A DNA stretch of 7,371 bases, from assembly GCA_003157575.1 (NCBI GenBank), contig PMKA01000189.1, positions 1-7,371 of the forward strand. The letters are read 5' to 3'. The position numbers were made by a program, and so were the translations under genes. Shown here in pieces: positions 1 to 5,707 of the stretch. This DNA is from Opitutia bacterium. Lineage in GTDB: Bacteria; Verrucomicrobiota; Verrucomicrobiia; Opitutales; Opitutaceae. Numbering within the stretch: position 1 is the stretch's first letter; every line of letters starts with the position of its first letter. The notes beneath the pieces were generated by a model. It did no database searches, was not told the origin of the DNA, and saw only the letters and a list, made by a program, of their open reading frames with translations.

Positions 1-924
1 GCCATCGACCAGCTGGAAATTCTCTCCCGCCAGGAGGAACTCGATTTCTACGGGGACCGCGTCTCCAAGGATGTGCCGGCCATCGGCGCGACCGCCCTCA
101 AGCTCGCGATGGAGAAGGGTGCGGACGCCGTCCTCTTCGACACCGCGGGCCGCCTGCAGATCGACCACGATTTGATTGAGGAGGTGCGGCGCCTGAGCGC
201 CCGCGTCGAGCCCGACGAGGTATTGCTCGTGGCCGACGGCGCGTTGGGCCAGGAGGCGGTCAACGTCGCGAAAGCGTTTCATGAAGCTCTGGCGCTCACC
301 GGCCTGGTGCTGACAAAAATGGAGGGCGATGCCCGCGGCGGCGCCGCGCTTTCGATCAAGGCCATCACAGGCGTGCCGATCAAATTTGTCGGCATCGGCG
401 AGAAGTCGGCGGATTTCGACACCTTCCACCCGGACCGCCTGGCCTCGCGCATCCTCGGGATGGGCGATGTCGTTTCCCTCGTCGAAAAAGCCCAGGAGAC
501 CATCGATCAAGCCCACGCCGAGAAGATGGCGGAAAAGTTCCGCAAGGCCGACTTCAACCTCGAGGACTTCCTCGCCCAGTTGCAGCAGGTGAAGAAGCTC
601 GGCTCGATGGAGTCGATTCTCGGCATGATGCCCGGAATGAGCGGGGTGAAGATCGGCGACGACGCCGAAAAACAGATGGGCCGCACGGAGGCGATCATCA
701 AGTCGATGACCGTCCAGGAGCGGCGCAATCCGGGCATCCTGAACGGAATGCGCCGCATGCGCATCGCCAATGGCGCCGGCGTGAAGGTAGTCGACGTCAA
801 CCAGCTCCTGAAACAATTCCAGCAGATGCAGAAGATGATGCGGATGATGAAGGGCAACGGCGCCAGAAAACTCATGCGCCAGATGGAATCGATGCGCGGC
901 AAGGGCGGCATGCCCGGATTCTAA
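1..924 (+). CDS. ffh: Signal recognition particle protein Ffh (SRP54), C-terminal part, 5' end outside window
   Basis: Ffh is the SRP GTPase that binds 4.5S/SRP RNA and hydrophobic signal sequences and hands ribosomes to the FtsY receptor at the inner membrane. The reading frame is open from base 1, giving 307 residues ending in TAA at 922-924; the N domain and first GTPase motifs lie upstream. Visible in order are the G3 motif DTAGR (about residues 47-51), the G4 region [10 protein letters not shown] (105-114), and the closing G-domain stretch [12 protein letters not shown]. The methionine-rich M domain follows, with GMMPGM and a QERRNPGIL...[10 protein letters not shown] segment that corresponds to the SRP RNA-binding part. 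The tail is rich in Met, Gln and Lys ([14 protein letters not shown]) and ends GGMPGF, as in the family. Oddity: the G4 motif has Glu where TKxD normally has Asp. Identity is secure from the paired GTPase and M-domain signatures. Confidence 0.97.
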   Translation, partial: AIDQLEILSRQEELDFYGDRVSKDVPAIGATALKLAMEKGADAVLFDTAGRLQIDHDLIEEVRRLSARVEPDEVLLVADGALGQEAVNVAKAFHEALALTGLVLTKMEGDARGGAALSIKAITGVPIKFVGIGEKSADFDTFHPDRLASRILGMGDVVSLVEKAQETIDQAHAEKMAEKFRKADFNLEDFLAQLQQVKKLGSMESILGMMPGMSGVKIGDDAEKQMGRTEAIIKSMTVQERRNPGILNGMRRMRIANGAGVKVVDVNQLLKQFQQMQKMMRMMKGNGARKLMRQMESMRGKGGMPGF

Positions 925-927
925 CCC

Positions 928-953
928 GACGCGCTCACAGAGTACGGCGCGTC
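928..953 (+). terminator. Hairpin directly after ffh, possible terminator without U-tract
   Basis: A perfect 7-bp inverted repeat, GACGCGC (928-934) and GCGCGTC (947-953), encloses a 12-nt loop and starts 3 nt after the ffh stop. No run of T follows, so classical intrinsic termination is not shown. The position suggests a 3'-end structure that stabilises or helps end the ffh transcript. A copy of the CACAGAG phrase found further downstream sits in the loop (936-942). Confidence 0.4.
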
Positions 954-987
954 TCCGGAATGCGCCTCGTCTTTGCGCCATTCTGGA
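954..987 (+). terminator. Second hairpin abutting the first, possible ffh 3' structure
   Basis: The arms 954-965 (TCCGGAATGCGC) and 975-987 (GCGCCATTCTGGA) pair over 12 positions with one G.U and one bulged C (978), around a 9-nt loop. The stem begins on the base after the preceding hairpin. It is the stronger of the two stems but is also not followed by a T-tract. It could act on convergent transcription from either side, or be the outer edge of the repeat element that follows. Confidence 0.4.
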
Positions 988-997
988 GCACGATATG

Positions 998-1045
998 GGA
1001 TCCAATCTGAGGGGGTCATGTGGATCCAATCTGAGGGGGTCATGT
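998..1045 (+). repeat. Perfect tandem duplication of a 24-bp unit
   Basis: Bases 998-1021 and 1022-1045 are identical 24-mers with no spacer. The unit begins GGATCCAATC and ends GGGGGTCATGT. The second copy leads straight into the left arm of the inverted repeat ending near 1062, so the duplication looks like a doubled terminus of that element. A shortened relative lies at 1725-1742. Confidence 0.9.
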
Positions 1046-1088
1046 GTGAATTCTCGACGAAACCGCACAAGGACGGATCGGGAGGGGG

Positions 1089-1110
1089 CCCCGGAGCGCA
1101 GAGTCCGGGG
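1089..1110. repeat. Hairpin inside the MITE-like element
   Basis: CCCCGGA (1089-1095) and TCCGGGG (1104-1110) form a perfect 7-bp stem with an 8-nt loop (1096-1103). It lies in the interior of the inverted-repeat element. No T-tract follows on either strand, so it is recorded as structure and not as a terminator. Confidence 0.6.
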
Positions 1111-1362
1111 GATTGCGGCATGGCCTCGGCATCAAATCCTGGACTTGCCCAGCGAACATGCAGAAGCATCCTGGAAAGCGGCGCCCAATATGTGCGCCGG
1201 CTCCGTTTGCGAGGCGGCGTACGCGAGATCTCAGTACGTTTCTGTCGAGAATTCACACATGACCCCGTCGGATCACCGCGGCGCGGCACAGCCGCCGTGC
1301 ACGCCCGAGAAACTTTATGCCGCATCGGCCTTGCGGCCGGGAACAACGGGGCCCCGGTTCGT

Positions 1363-1399
1363 CACAGAGTGCACAGAGACAAGGCATGAGCACACAGAG
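1363..1399. repeat. CACAGAG phrase repeat cluster
   Basis: CACAGAG occurs at 1363-1369, 1372-1378 and 1393-1399, and once more at 936-942. The first two copies are offset by 9 bp. The patch is non-coding. Similar CACAGAG/CTCTGTG phrases are, to my recollection, common between genes in Verrucomicrobiota, but I could not check this. Confidence 0.6.
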
Positions 1400-1455
1400 A
1401 GGATTGGCTGGCGGAGACTGTTCCTATCCGCGCGACCCATGACATCCGCGGTGAA

Positions 1456-1519
1456 CTCCGTCTCCGTGCTCTCCGTTCCTCGATCCATTTTGAACGCGGA
1501 TCACGCGGATTTCACGGAT
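1456..1519. repeat. CTCCGT and ACGCGGAT short-phrase repeats
   Basis: CTCCGT occurs at 1456-1461, 1462-1467 and 1471-1476. ACGCGGAT then follows at 1494-1501 and 1503-1510 (9-bp period), with a degenerate third copy ACGGAT at 1514-1519. These are short periodic phrases and not a conventional satellite. Together with the CACAGAG cluster they make a mosaic of about 160 bp. I see no coding signal in it. Confidence 0.55.
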
Positions 1520-1852
1520 GCCAATCGCCGGATCGCTCTCCGTTGCCTTTGTTGCCTCCGGCAGGACGATTGGATCATGGTAAGCGTCCGGCCGGCGTCC
1601 TCCTATTCATGAACCTTCCGCTCGCTCACGCTCGCAGCTACGGTCCGGTTCCCGGCCACGGTTCAGGTCAAACCGCGCCAACAGGAACGCAATGCCCCCG
1701 TCAGGTGCGCGCGCCCACAGGGCCGATCCGAGGGGGTCATGTCTCACCGTTTACCTCGGCAACACCGTCGACCGACACCACCGGCGCGCGATAACGTCCG
1801 GAATCTTGCGCACATTTTCTGACAGGGGTAGTTCGGAGGGAGGCCCCACCCC
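1520..1852. other. Non-coding stretch before the severed reading frame
   Basis: I find no supportable gene here. Open frames across the region have low-complexity, codon-shadow-like translations. It includes a phrase built on CGCTCG (1619-1624 and 1629-1634), the solo element terminus at 1725-1742, and the run-up to the ribosome-binding site at 1835-1843. A weak TTGCGC-N17-TAGTTC arrangement near 1806-1834 is too poor to call a promoter. Confidence 0.5.
1725..1742 (+). repeat. Solo copy of the element terminus
   Basis: GATCCGAGGGGGTCATGT matches the reverse complement of 1257-1274 (right arm of the inverted-repeat element) at 17 of 18 positions. It also matches the 24-bp tandem unit apart from the missing five bases AATCT. 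It lies in direct orientation to the tandem copies and about 450 bp past the element. No inverted partner is visible next to it, so it looks like a remnant or a half-site. Confidence 0.65.
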
Positions 1853-2023
1853 ATGAACGAAGACAGTACCTCCGACGCTGCCGCGCCAGACGCGGACGGC
1901 TCATCCAAGCCACTCAGTCGTCGTCGTCTTGATTTCCCAGCCCCACCTTTGGTTCGTGCATCGGGGTTTGAAAACGGACGGCGCTGGCCTTGGCTTCGTT
2001 CAACTGCGTCTGAAGTCTGGTAA
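1853..2023 (+). pseudogene. Short reading frame with strong SD, probable severed gene start
   Basis: GGAGGGAGG (1835-1843) sits 9 nt before an ATG at 1853, one of the two best ribosome-binding sites in the window. The frame encodes 56 residues and ends in TAA at 2021-2023. The first about 22 residues (MNEDSTSDAAAPDADGSSKP, then LS) look like a genuine acidic, flexible N-terminus. From about residue 23 the sequence becomes Arg-rich and Trp-rich and runs antisense through the 3' part of the small membrane protein gene at 1914-2171. The simplest reading is a gene start cut off by a deletion or insertion with its breakpoint around 1914-1930. It might instead be a real small protein, or chance. 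I do not recognise the product. Confidence 0.35.
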
Positions 2024-2171
2024 TCTGCTCCCGCGCTTCGGTAAGGTCGGTCTGGGTGCTTGCAAAACGGTCGTTCAGACGCCGTATGTCGATCGCAAGC
2101 ACGATGACCATGACAAAAGCCGCGATTGCCAGAGCCCCGAGAACAACTGCCGATGCGGGGCCTTTTTCCAA
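1914..2171 (-). CDS. Small single-pass membrane protein with coiled coil and acidic tail (hypothetical)
   Basis: This is an 85-residue frame ending in TGA at 1916-1914. Residues about 7-27 (SAVVLGALAIAAFVMVIVLAI) form one clear membrane helix. A charged stretch DIRRLNDRF and a coiled-coil-like heptad segment follow (about residues 34-62, TDLTEAREQITRLQTQLNEA). The tail ends in Gln plus four Asp. The organisation suggests an inner-membrane anchored protein whose coiled coil projects to one face, but function is unknown. The only in-frame start available is a TTG at 2171-2169, three codons upstream of which is nothing but an in-frame TGA, and no SD precedes it. An ATG at 2191-2189 in the -1-related frame would give a more natural start, MTYSSDFW, if one base were added in the AAAAA run at about 2163-2167. 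The 3' end overlaps the opposite-strand frame from 1853. It could be a conserved lineage-specific gene; the membrane helix is sure, the exact start is not. Confidence 0.6.
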   Translation of the reverse strand: MEKGPASAVVLGALAIAAFVMVIVLAIDIRRLNDRFASTQTDLTEAREQITRLQTQLNEAKASAVRFQTPMHEPKVGLGNQDDDD

Positions 2172-2233
2172 AAGTCAGAGGAATAGGTCATGGGAAGAGT
2201 CGATTGCCGAGTATCCAAGAGCCGAAGTCCGAG

Positions 2234-2261
2234 ATTAATCTGTCCACCGGTAGGGACTCAA
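2234..2261 (-). promoter_or_regulatory. Weak candidate promoter for the small membrane protein gene
   Basis: On the minus strand TTGAGT (2261-2256) and ATTAAT (2239-2234) are separated by 16 nt, a loose sigma70-like arrangement with four of six matches in each box. It lies about 40 nt upstream of the ATG at 2191, after the polymerase gene's terminator-like hairpin. The -10 box sits in the palindrome GATTAATC. This is a position-supported guess only. Confidence 0.22.
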
Positions 2262-2289
2262 GTTCAAGAGCAAATCGAGTCTGGAAAAC

Positions 2290-2313
2290 GGGTCCGCGCA
2301 CGAGGCGCGACCC
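2290..2313 (-). terminator. Terminator-like hairpin after the family B polymerase gene
   Basis: On the minus strand GGGTCGCGC (2313-2305), loop CTCGT, and GCGC-G-GACCC (2299-2290) form a 9-bp stem with one bulge, beginning 7 nt after the polymerase stop codon. GTTTTCC follows on the 3' side, giving a short U-tract. Orientation and spacing fit an intrinsic terminator for the polymerase gene. The GC-rich palindrome could also be a copy of a dispersed intergenic repeat. Confidence 0.5.
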
Positions 2314-2320
2314 TACTCGC

Positions 2321-4528
2321 TCAGAACAGCTCGCCCTGGGATCCTGGCGCCTTGACGCCGAGAAACGGGCCATACCGTTCGAGCCAGTCGTCAAGCTTGT
2401 CGGCATAGTAGGCCGGGTCGTACGGATTCCGCTGCGGATCGTAGTTCGCGACCGCCTGCGCCCGCTGCCAGTCCGCGGTCAGACCCTTTCCTTTCGGTGT
2501 AATGTAATAGCTCACACGGTCGCCCATCCGCGGCGCCGGCTGGATCTGCTGGGCGACTTCCGCCGCCGCCCGCCGCGGCTTTCCGCCCGCAACGACAAAC
2601 TGCGCGTAGACCTCCGGATTCTGTCCGAGGATCTCCGACTTGGCGATCTCCTCGATCTTCATCTCGCGGGCGGCAAGACGGCGCCGATAATCCTCCAGCA
2701 GGAGCAACGGTGATTCGCCGCCTGCGCCGAGCAGATGGTGGATCAATCGGTCGGTCAGCTTCCTCAGGTAGGGTTCGATTCCGCGCGAACGCAGCGCTGA
2801 GCCCCGGAGGATTATGCGGAGCCCGTCGTAAAGGGCGTAGTTCTTTGCCTTGTAGCAGAACATCGAATCGTAACGGCCGTCGTACTCGAGTCCGATCCCC
2901 GGCGGCAGGACAACAGACACCAAAGCGAGCAGCTTCTCTGGATCGGCGAAATACTGCGGGCAGGACAGGTAAATCCCGTCGGTGTCCGCCTCGAGAATGG
3001 TGCAGCCGTGGCGGGTGAATTCATCGATCAGTTTCTGCAGCAGCTCGCGGCCGCGCCGGGTAACCTCCGCGGCCAGCGCGCCGTCCCCAAAGCGCGCGCC
3101 GGAGAATCCGAGGTAGCCGTAGAATGAATTGATGAGGATCTTGAAGCTGGCCTGGCGCGCCTGGTATTCGGCGCGCAGTTCCGCCGTGGCCGCGGTCCGG
3201 GCGCGCTGCTTGTAGTCGAGCCGGTACTCGCGCAACCGGGTGAGCAGCGGAATGAAGACGCCGAGGGAATCGCTGGCCGGGTTGCGGCCGATCAGCAGCA
3301 AAAGGCTCGGATACAACGAGGCCACGTCGAAATGCAGCACCTTCCGGAACACGCCGGCCTGGAAACTTCGCGTGTATCCTCCCTCAAAGGGCTTCATCTC
3401 CGGCGGCACCGGACAGCTCTCGCGGGCGTGGTAGTACTCGTCGAGAAACAGGAGGTCGATCTTGTTCGTGGTCCCGCGAAGCGTCGCCTCCTGCAGCATA
3501 AGTGGAAACGTCTTCACCTGCTCGAAGTAGGTCGGCAGGAGCAGATCCGCCACGCCCTTCGTCTCGCGAAGATCGTCGCCGAGGTAGGCAAGAAACCGCG
3601 CCCGGTCGCTCTTGAACGCCTCGTGGATGCGCCCGCCCTCGATGTACGTGCGCTCGCCCTCCGCCTCGTCCGTGACCCCGAAGTAGATCGCGACATCCTT
3701 CAGTCCGTACGACATCATCTCGCGCGTGGTGACATCGTAAAGCTGGACGAGCAGATAGGTGTCCACCACCGAGCGTCCGGGCATGTCGCAGCGGGGATAG
3801 TCGATCCAGCGTTCGGCCACTTTCAACCGGCTGTTGCGAAACTCCGCCCGCTGTCCAAACCGCCCCCAGGCGCATGGAACGCGGTGGCGCTTGCACCGCA
3901 GGCGCAGGAATTCCAGGTCGAATCTGAAGATGTTGTGCCCCTCGATGACGTCCGGGTCCTCCTCCTCGATCGCGTCGTTGAGCTCGAGCAGCAGGCGTTT
4001 CTCCGCGTTGTCGCTCTCCTCTTCCAGGACGAGGAGCCTCTGGCGGGCCCCGAACCGCAGGCCGATCGCGAGCACCCGGTCGCCGGGATTGTGCGCATCG
4101 CTGAAACCTCCGCCCGCCGGGTGGCCCGTCTCGATGTCGAGCTGGCAGCGGCGGATTTGCGCAAACGTCAGCTCGCCAAAAAGGCGGCGCCGCCGCTGCA
4201 GCAGGTACTGGTTCTCCAGCGGCCGTATCCAGTCGATCGCTGCCCCGTCGGGCGCCTCCTTCACGAAATTCTCGAAGTCCGGCAGCGTCCTGGCGTGGGC
4301 CAGCCAGCGGAAGGGCGCCCCGCCCTTGAGCGGCTCCACGTCGATCCCCGCCACGCCCTGCACCACCGCCGTGTCCCCCAGCCAGGCGAACGGCCGGAAC
4401 GTATCCGTCTTCCCCTCACGCCCGCCCCCTGCGGCCGTGACGGAGAGATGCGCCAAGCCGTCGCTGTCGATCCAGACGCCGCAAAGCTCGCCCGGGGGCG
4501 CGATGTTCGATGGTGGGTCGGGCGGCAT
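2321..4528 (-). CDS. polB: Family B DNA polymerase (DNA polymerase II-like) with 3'-5' exonuclease
   Basis: The product is a template-directed DNA polymerase with proofreading, cytosolic, in the family that includes bacterial Pol II (damage tolerance and repair synthesis). I start it at the ATG 4528-4526 (735 residues); the frame stays open to a TTG at 4570, but that adds an Arg/Pro leader. No SD is visible. Exonuclease motifs: LDIET (Exo I, D131/E133), GHNIFRFD (Exo II, N199, D204) and YLGDD (Exo III, Y315-D319). Polymerase motifs: FDVASLYPS (motif A, D401, Y406), KILINSFYG (motif B, K463, N467, Y470) and EADTDGIYL (motif C, D515, D517). KAKNYAL matches the KxY region. All catalytic carboxylates are present, so both activities should be intact. 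Length is a little under E. coli Pol II (783). The protein ends SQGELF, resembling the C-terminal clamp-binding peptide. It follows the SDR gene by 84 bp; no CTGT-N8-ACAG LexA box of the E. coli type is visible there. Confidence 0.93.
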   Translation of the reverse strand: MPPDPPSNIAPPGELCGVWIDSDGLAHLSVTAAGGGREGKTDTFRPFAWLGDTAVVQGVAGIDVEPLKGGAPFRWLAHARTLPDFENFVKEAPDGAAIDWIRPLENQYLLQRRRRLFGELTFAQIRRCQLDIETGHPAGGGFSDAHNPGDRVLAIGLRFGARQRLLVLEEESDNAEKRLLLELNDAIEEEDPDVIEGHNIFRFDLEFLRLRCKRHRVPCAWGRFGQRAEFRNSRLKVAERWIDYPRCDMPGRSVVDTYLLVQLYDVTTREMMSYGLKDVAIYFGVTDEAEGERTYIEGGRIHEAFKSDRARFLAYLGDDLRETKGVADLLLPTYFEQVKTFPLMLQEATLRGTTNKIDLLFLDEYYHARESCPVPPEMKPFEGGYTRSFQAGVFRKVLHFDVASLYPSLLLLIGRNPASDSLGVFIPLLTRLREYRLDYKQRARTAATAELRAEYQARQASFKILINSFYGYLGFSGARFGDGALAAEVTRRGRELLQKLIDEFTRHGCTILEADTDGIYLSCPQYFADPEKLLALVSVVLPPGIGLEYDGRYDSMFCYKAKNYALYDGLRIILRGSALRSRGIEPYLRKLTDRLIHHLLGAGGESPLLLLEDYRRRLAAREMKIEEIAKSEILGQNPEVYAQFVVAGGKPRRAAAEVAQQIQPAPRMGDRVSYYITPKGKGLTADWQRAQAVANYDPQRNPYDPAYYADKLDDWLERYGPFLGVKAPGSQGELF

Positions 4529-4575
4529 GGGAGTCGTCAACCGTCGCAGCCTAGGCGGTCCGCCCCGCAAGGCAA

Positions 4576-4592
4576 CCGGCGAAAAACGCCGG
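4576..4592 (-). terminator. Short hairpin between SDR and polymerase genes
   Basis: CCGGCG (4576-4581) and CGCCGG (4587-4592) form a 6-bp stem around five A (five T on the minus strand). It begins about 20 nt after the SDR stop codon. On the minus strand it is followed by TTGCCTTG, not a real U-tract, so termination here would be partial at best. Confidence 0.3.
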
Positions 4593-4612
4593 CCATCTGC
4601 ACCGCTCCGGCC

Positions 4613-5440
4613 TCATGCAATCGACGGATCCACTTCCTCCGGGCGCCAAAGCCAGCGTCCCTCCATGCCGCCGGCAACCATCATGATCTGGCCGGTCACA
4701 TGGCGGGCCAGCCGGTCGGATGCGAGGTAGACGGCTGCATTGGCGACGTCCTCCCCGCGCGCAATCTGCGGCAGCGCCATCGTTGCGGTCACGCGGCGGA
4801 TCATCGCGTGATCCTGAAGGTGTTTCTCCGTCATCGGCGACACCGTCCACCCTGGGCAGACACAATTGGCCCGGCCGCCGCAATAGCCTGCGGTGTGCGG
4901 CGCAAGACGGACAATCTCGTTCTTCAGGGTGCGGGTGAACCCGTGGGCCAGCGCCGACTTCGCCGAAGCATAGTCGCCATGGCCGGGCTCGCCGAACACG
5001 CCCGCAGTCGACCCGATCACGACGACGTTGCCCTGCTGCTGCGTCCGGACCATCCGTAGATACTCCCGGCAGCAGAGAAACACGGAGGTCAGGTCGGATG
5101 CCAGGGTCTCCTGCCATTGGCCAAGCGACATGTCGACGATCGGAACGTCGCGTTCGCACCACACGCCCGCGTTGGCCACAAGGGTGTCCACCCTGCCGAA
5201 GCGCCGTGCCGCCTCCGCAAACAGCGTGCGCACCTGCGCCTCGTCGCGCAGATCCGCGCCAGCGACCAACGACTCGACGCCTCCGAGTTCACCCGCCAGC
5301 CGCTCGGCCTCGTCCCGCCGGGAATGGCAATGCAGCACCAGCCGCGTGCCCTCGGCCGCGAACGCACGCGCCATGGCGGATCCAATTCCGCCAGAGGCTC
5401 CGGTGATGAGAACGACTTTCCCGGCCAGATCGGTATTCAT
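4613..5440 (-). CDS. Short-chain dehydrogenase/reductase (SDR) family oxidoreductase
   Basis: This is an NAD(P)(H)-dependent oxidoreductase of the classical SDR type, cytosolic, substrate unknown; the closest well-known relatives in style are 3-oxoacyl-ACP reductase (FabG)-like proteins. It has 275 residues from ATG 5440-5438. That start puts MNTDLAGKVVLITG at the expected N-terminus; the frame stays open upstream to about 5596, but the extra 52 residues are Arg-rich shadow. A Rossmann fold is seen: TGASGGIG (13-20), basic HSRRDE after beta-2 (39-44, hinting at NADPH), DL (63-64), NAG (90-92), catalytic Ser144, and YASAK (Tyr157, Lys161), then NCVCPGW and a terminal VAGGM. Two oddities: the usual tetrad Asn is Asp116 (SDLTSVF where VNLTGVF is typical), and about five residues are inserted before PGW (around 182-189, HTAGYCGG). 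No SD is visible. It lies 267 bp after the isomerase-like gene and 84 bp before polB. Confidence 0.9.
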   Translation of the reverse strand: MNTDLAGKVVLITGASGGIGSAMARAFAAEGTRLVLHCHSRRDEAERLAGELGGVESLVAGADLRDEAQVRTLFAEAARRFGRVDTLVANAGVWCERDVPIVDMSLGQWQETLASDLTSVFLCCREYLRMVRTQQQGNVVVIGSTAGVFGEPGHGDYASAKSALAHGFTRTLKNEIVRLAPHTAGYCGGRANCVCPGWTVSPMTEKHLQDHAMIRRVTATMALPQIARGEDVANAAVYLASDRLARHVTGQIMMVAGGMEGRWLWRPEEVDPSIA

Positions 5441-5707
5441 GATTTCATGGACCAGTCGTTCAGCCCGCGCTCTGGTGACGCGACGCCCTCTTCGCGCGCG
5501 CCCCCACGGAACGGGACGAGAGCGCCGCGTCTCCATGAGAAATGCAGGTTGGTCAAACAGGTCATCTGCGCAACCTGCCAGCTTCCGCACCCCCACGTCA
5601 ACCGGGCCGGAGCTGTGCCTGCCTCATTTCAGGCTGGCTGTGCATGGAGTCCCGCACGAAGGCGGGGCGCGTCGGCGCCGTCATCCGGTCCGCCGGCAGC
5701 CTCTCCT
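5441..5707. other. Gap between isomerase-like and SDR genes, with small inverted repeats
   Basis: There is no convincing gene in this 267-bp gap. It contains a hairpin CCCGC/GCGGG (5651-5666), which follows the isomerase-like stop by about 40 nt on the minus strand but lacks a T-tract. It also has an 8-bp inverted repeat GCAGGTTG (5544-5551) and CAACCTGC (5571-5578) with 19 nt between. The latter could be an operator-like site upstream of the SDR gene, though no promoter boxes are clear. The GC-rich stretch 5490-5530 stays open in several frames without protein character. Confidence 0.35.

Larger units (their letters stand above)
998..1274. mobile_element. MITE/REP-like non-autonomous element with terminal inverted repeats
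   Basis: The left arm (1022-1062) and the reverse complement of the right arm (1238-1274) share GGGGTCATGTGTGAATTC plus CTCGAC and GAAAC, differing by a one-base indel near the inner end and by a five-base difference (AATCT) near the outer GATCC. About 175 bp lie between the arms. No transposase motif is recognisable and open frames across it lack protein character. An internal hairpin (1089-1110) is present. Family knowledge: short elements with long inverted termini and no gene are usually mobilised in trans, for example REP-type elements by Y1 (IS200-like/RAYT) transposases. Assignment to that class is inference. No clear target-site duplication was found. Confidence 0.55.

Noticed and set aside
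998..1045. Tandem direct repeats as a CRISPR array
   Set aside because: There are only two copies, joined without any spacer, and no cas genes are present.
921..1389. Overlapping open frames on both strands across the post-ffh repeats
   Set aside because: They translate the tandem and inverted repeats (repeating HMTPSDWI-like peptides), have no family features, and both strands are open over the same bases.
2188..2406. Minus-strand frame overlapping the polB 3' end
   Set aside because: It overlaps the conserved C-terminus of the polymerase in another frame, and its translation has no protein-like character.
4529..4570. N-terminal extension of polB to a TTG at 4570
   Set aside because: The extra 14 residues are Arg/Pro-rich with no SD, and the ATG at 4528 gives a natural start.
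3332..5059. Long + strand open frame (575 codons) opposite polB and the SDR gene
   Set aside because: It is antisense to two genes with complete catalytic motifs, and its translation is Arg/His/Leu-rich with no domain pattern. GC-rich codon bias keeps this frame open.
5441..5596. N-terminal extension of the SDR
   Set aside because: Classical SDRs begin a few residues before the first beta strand, as the ATG at 5440 gives. The upstream 52 residues are Arg-rich and unlike a targeting peptide.
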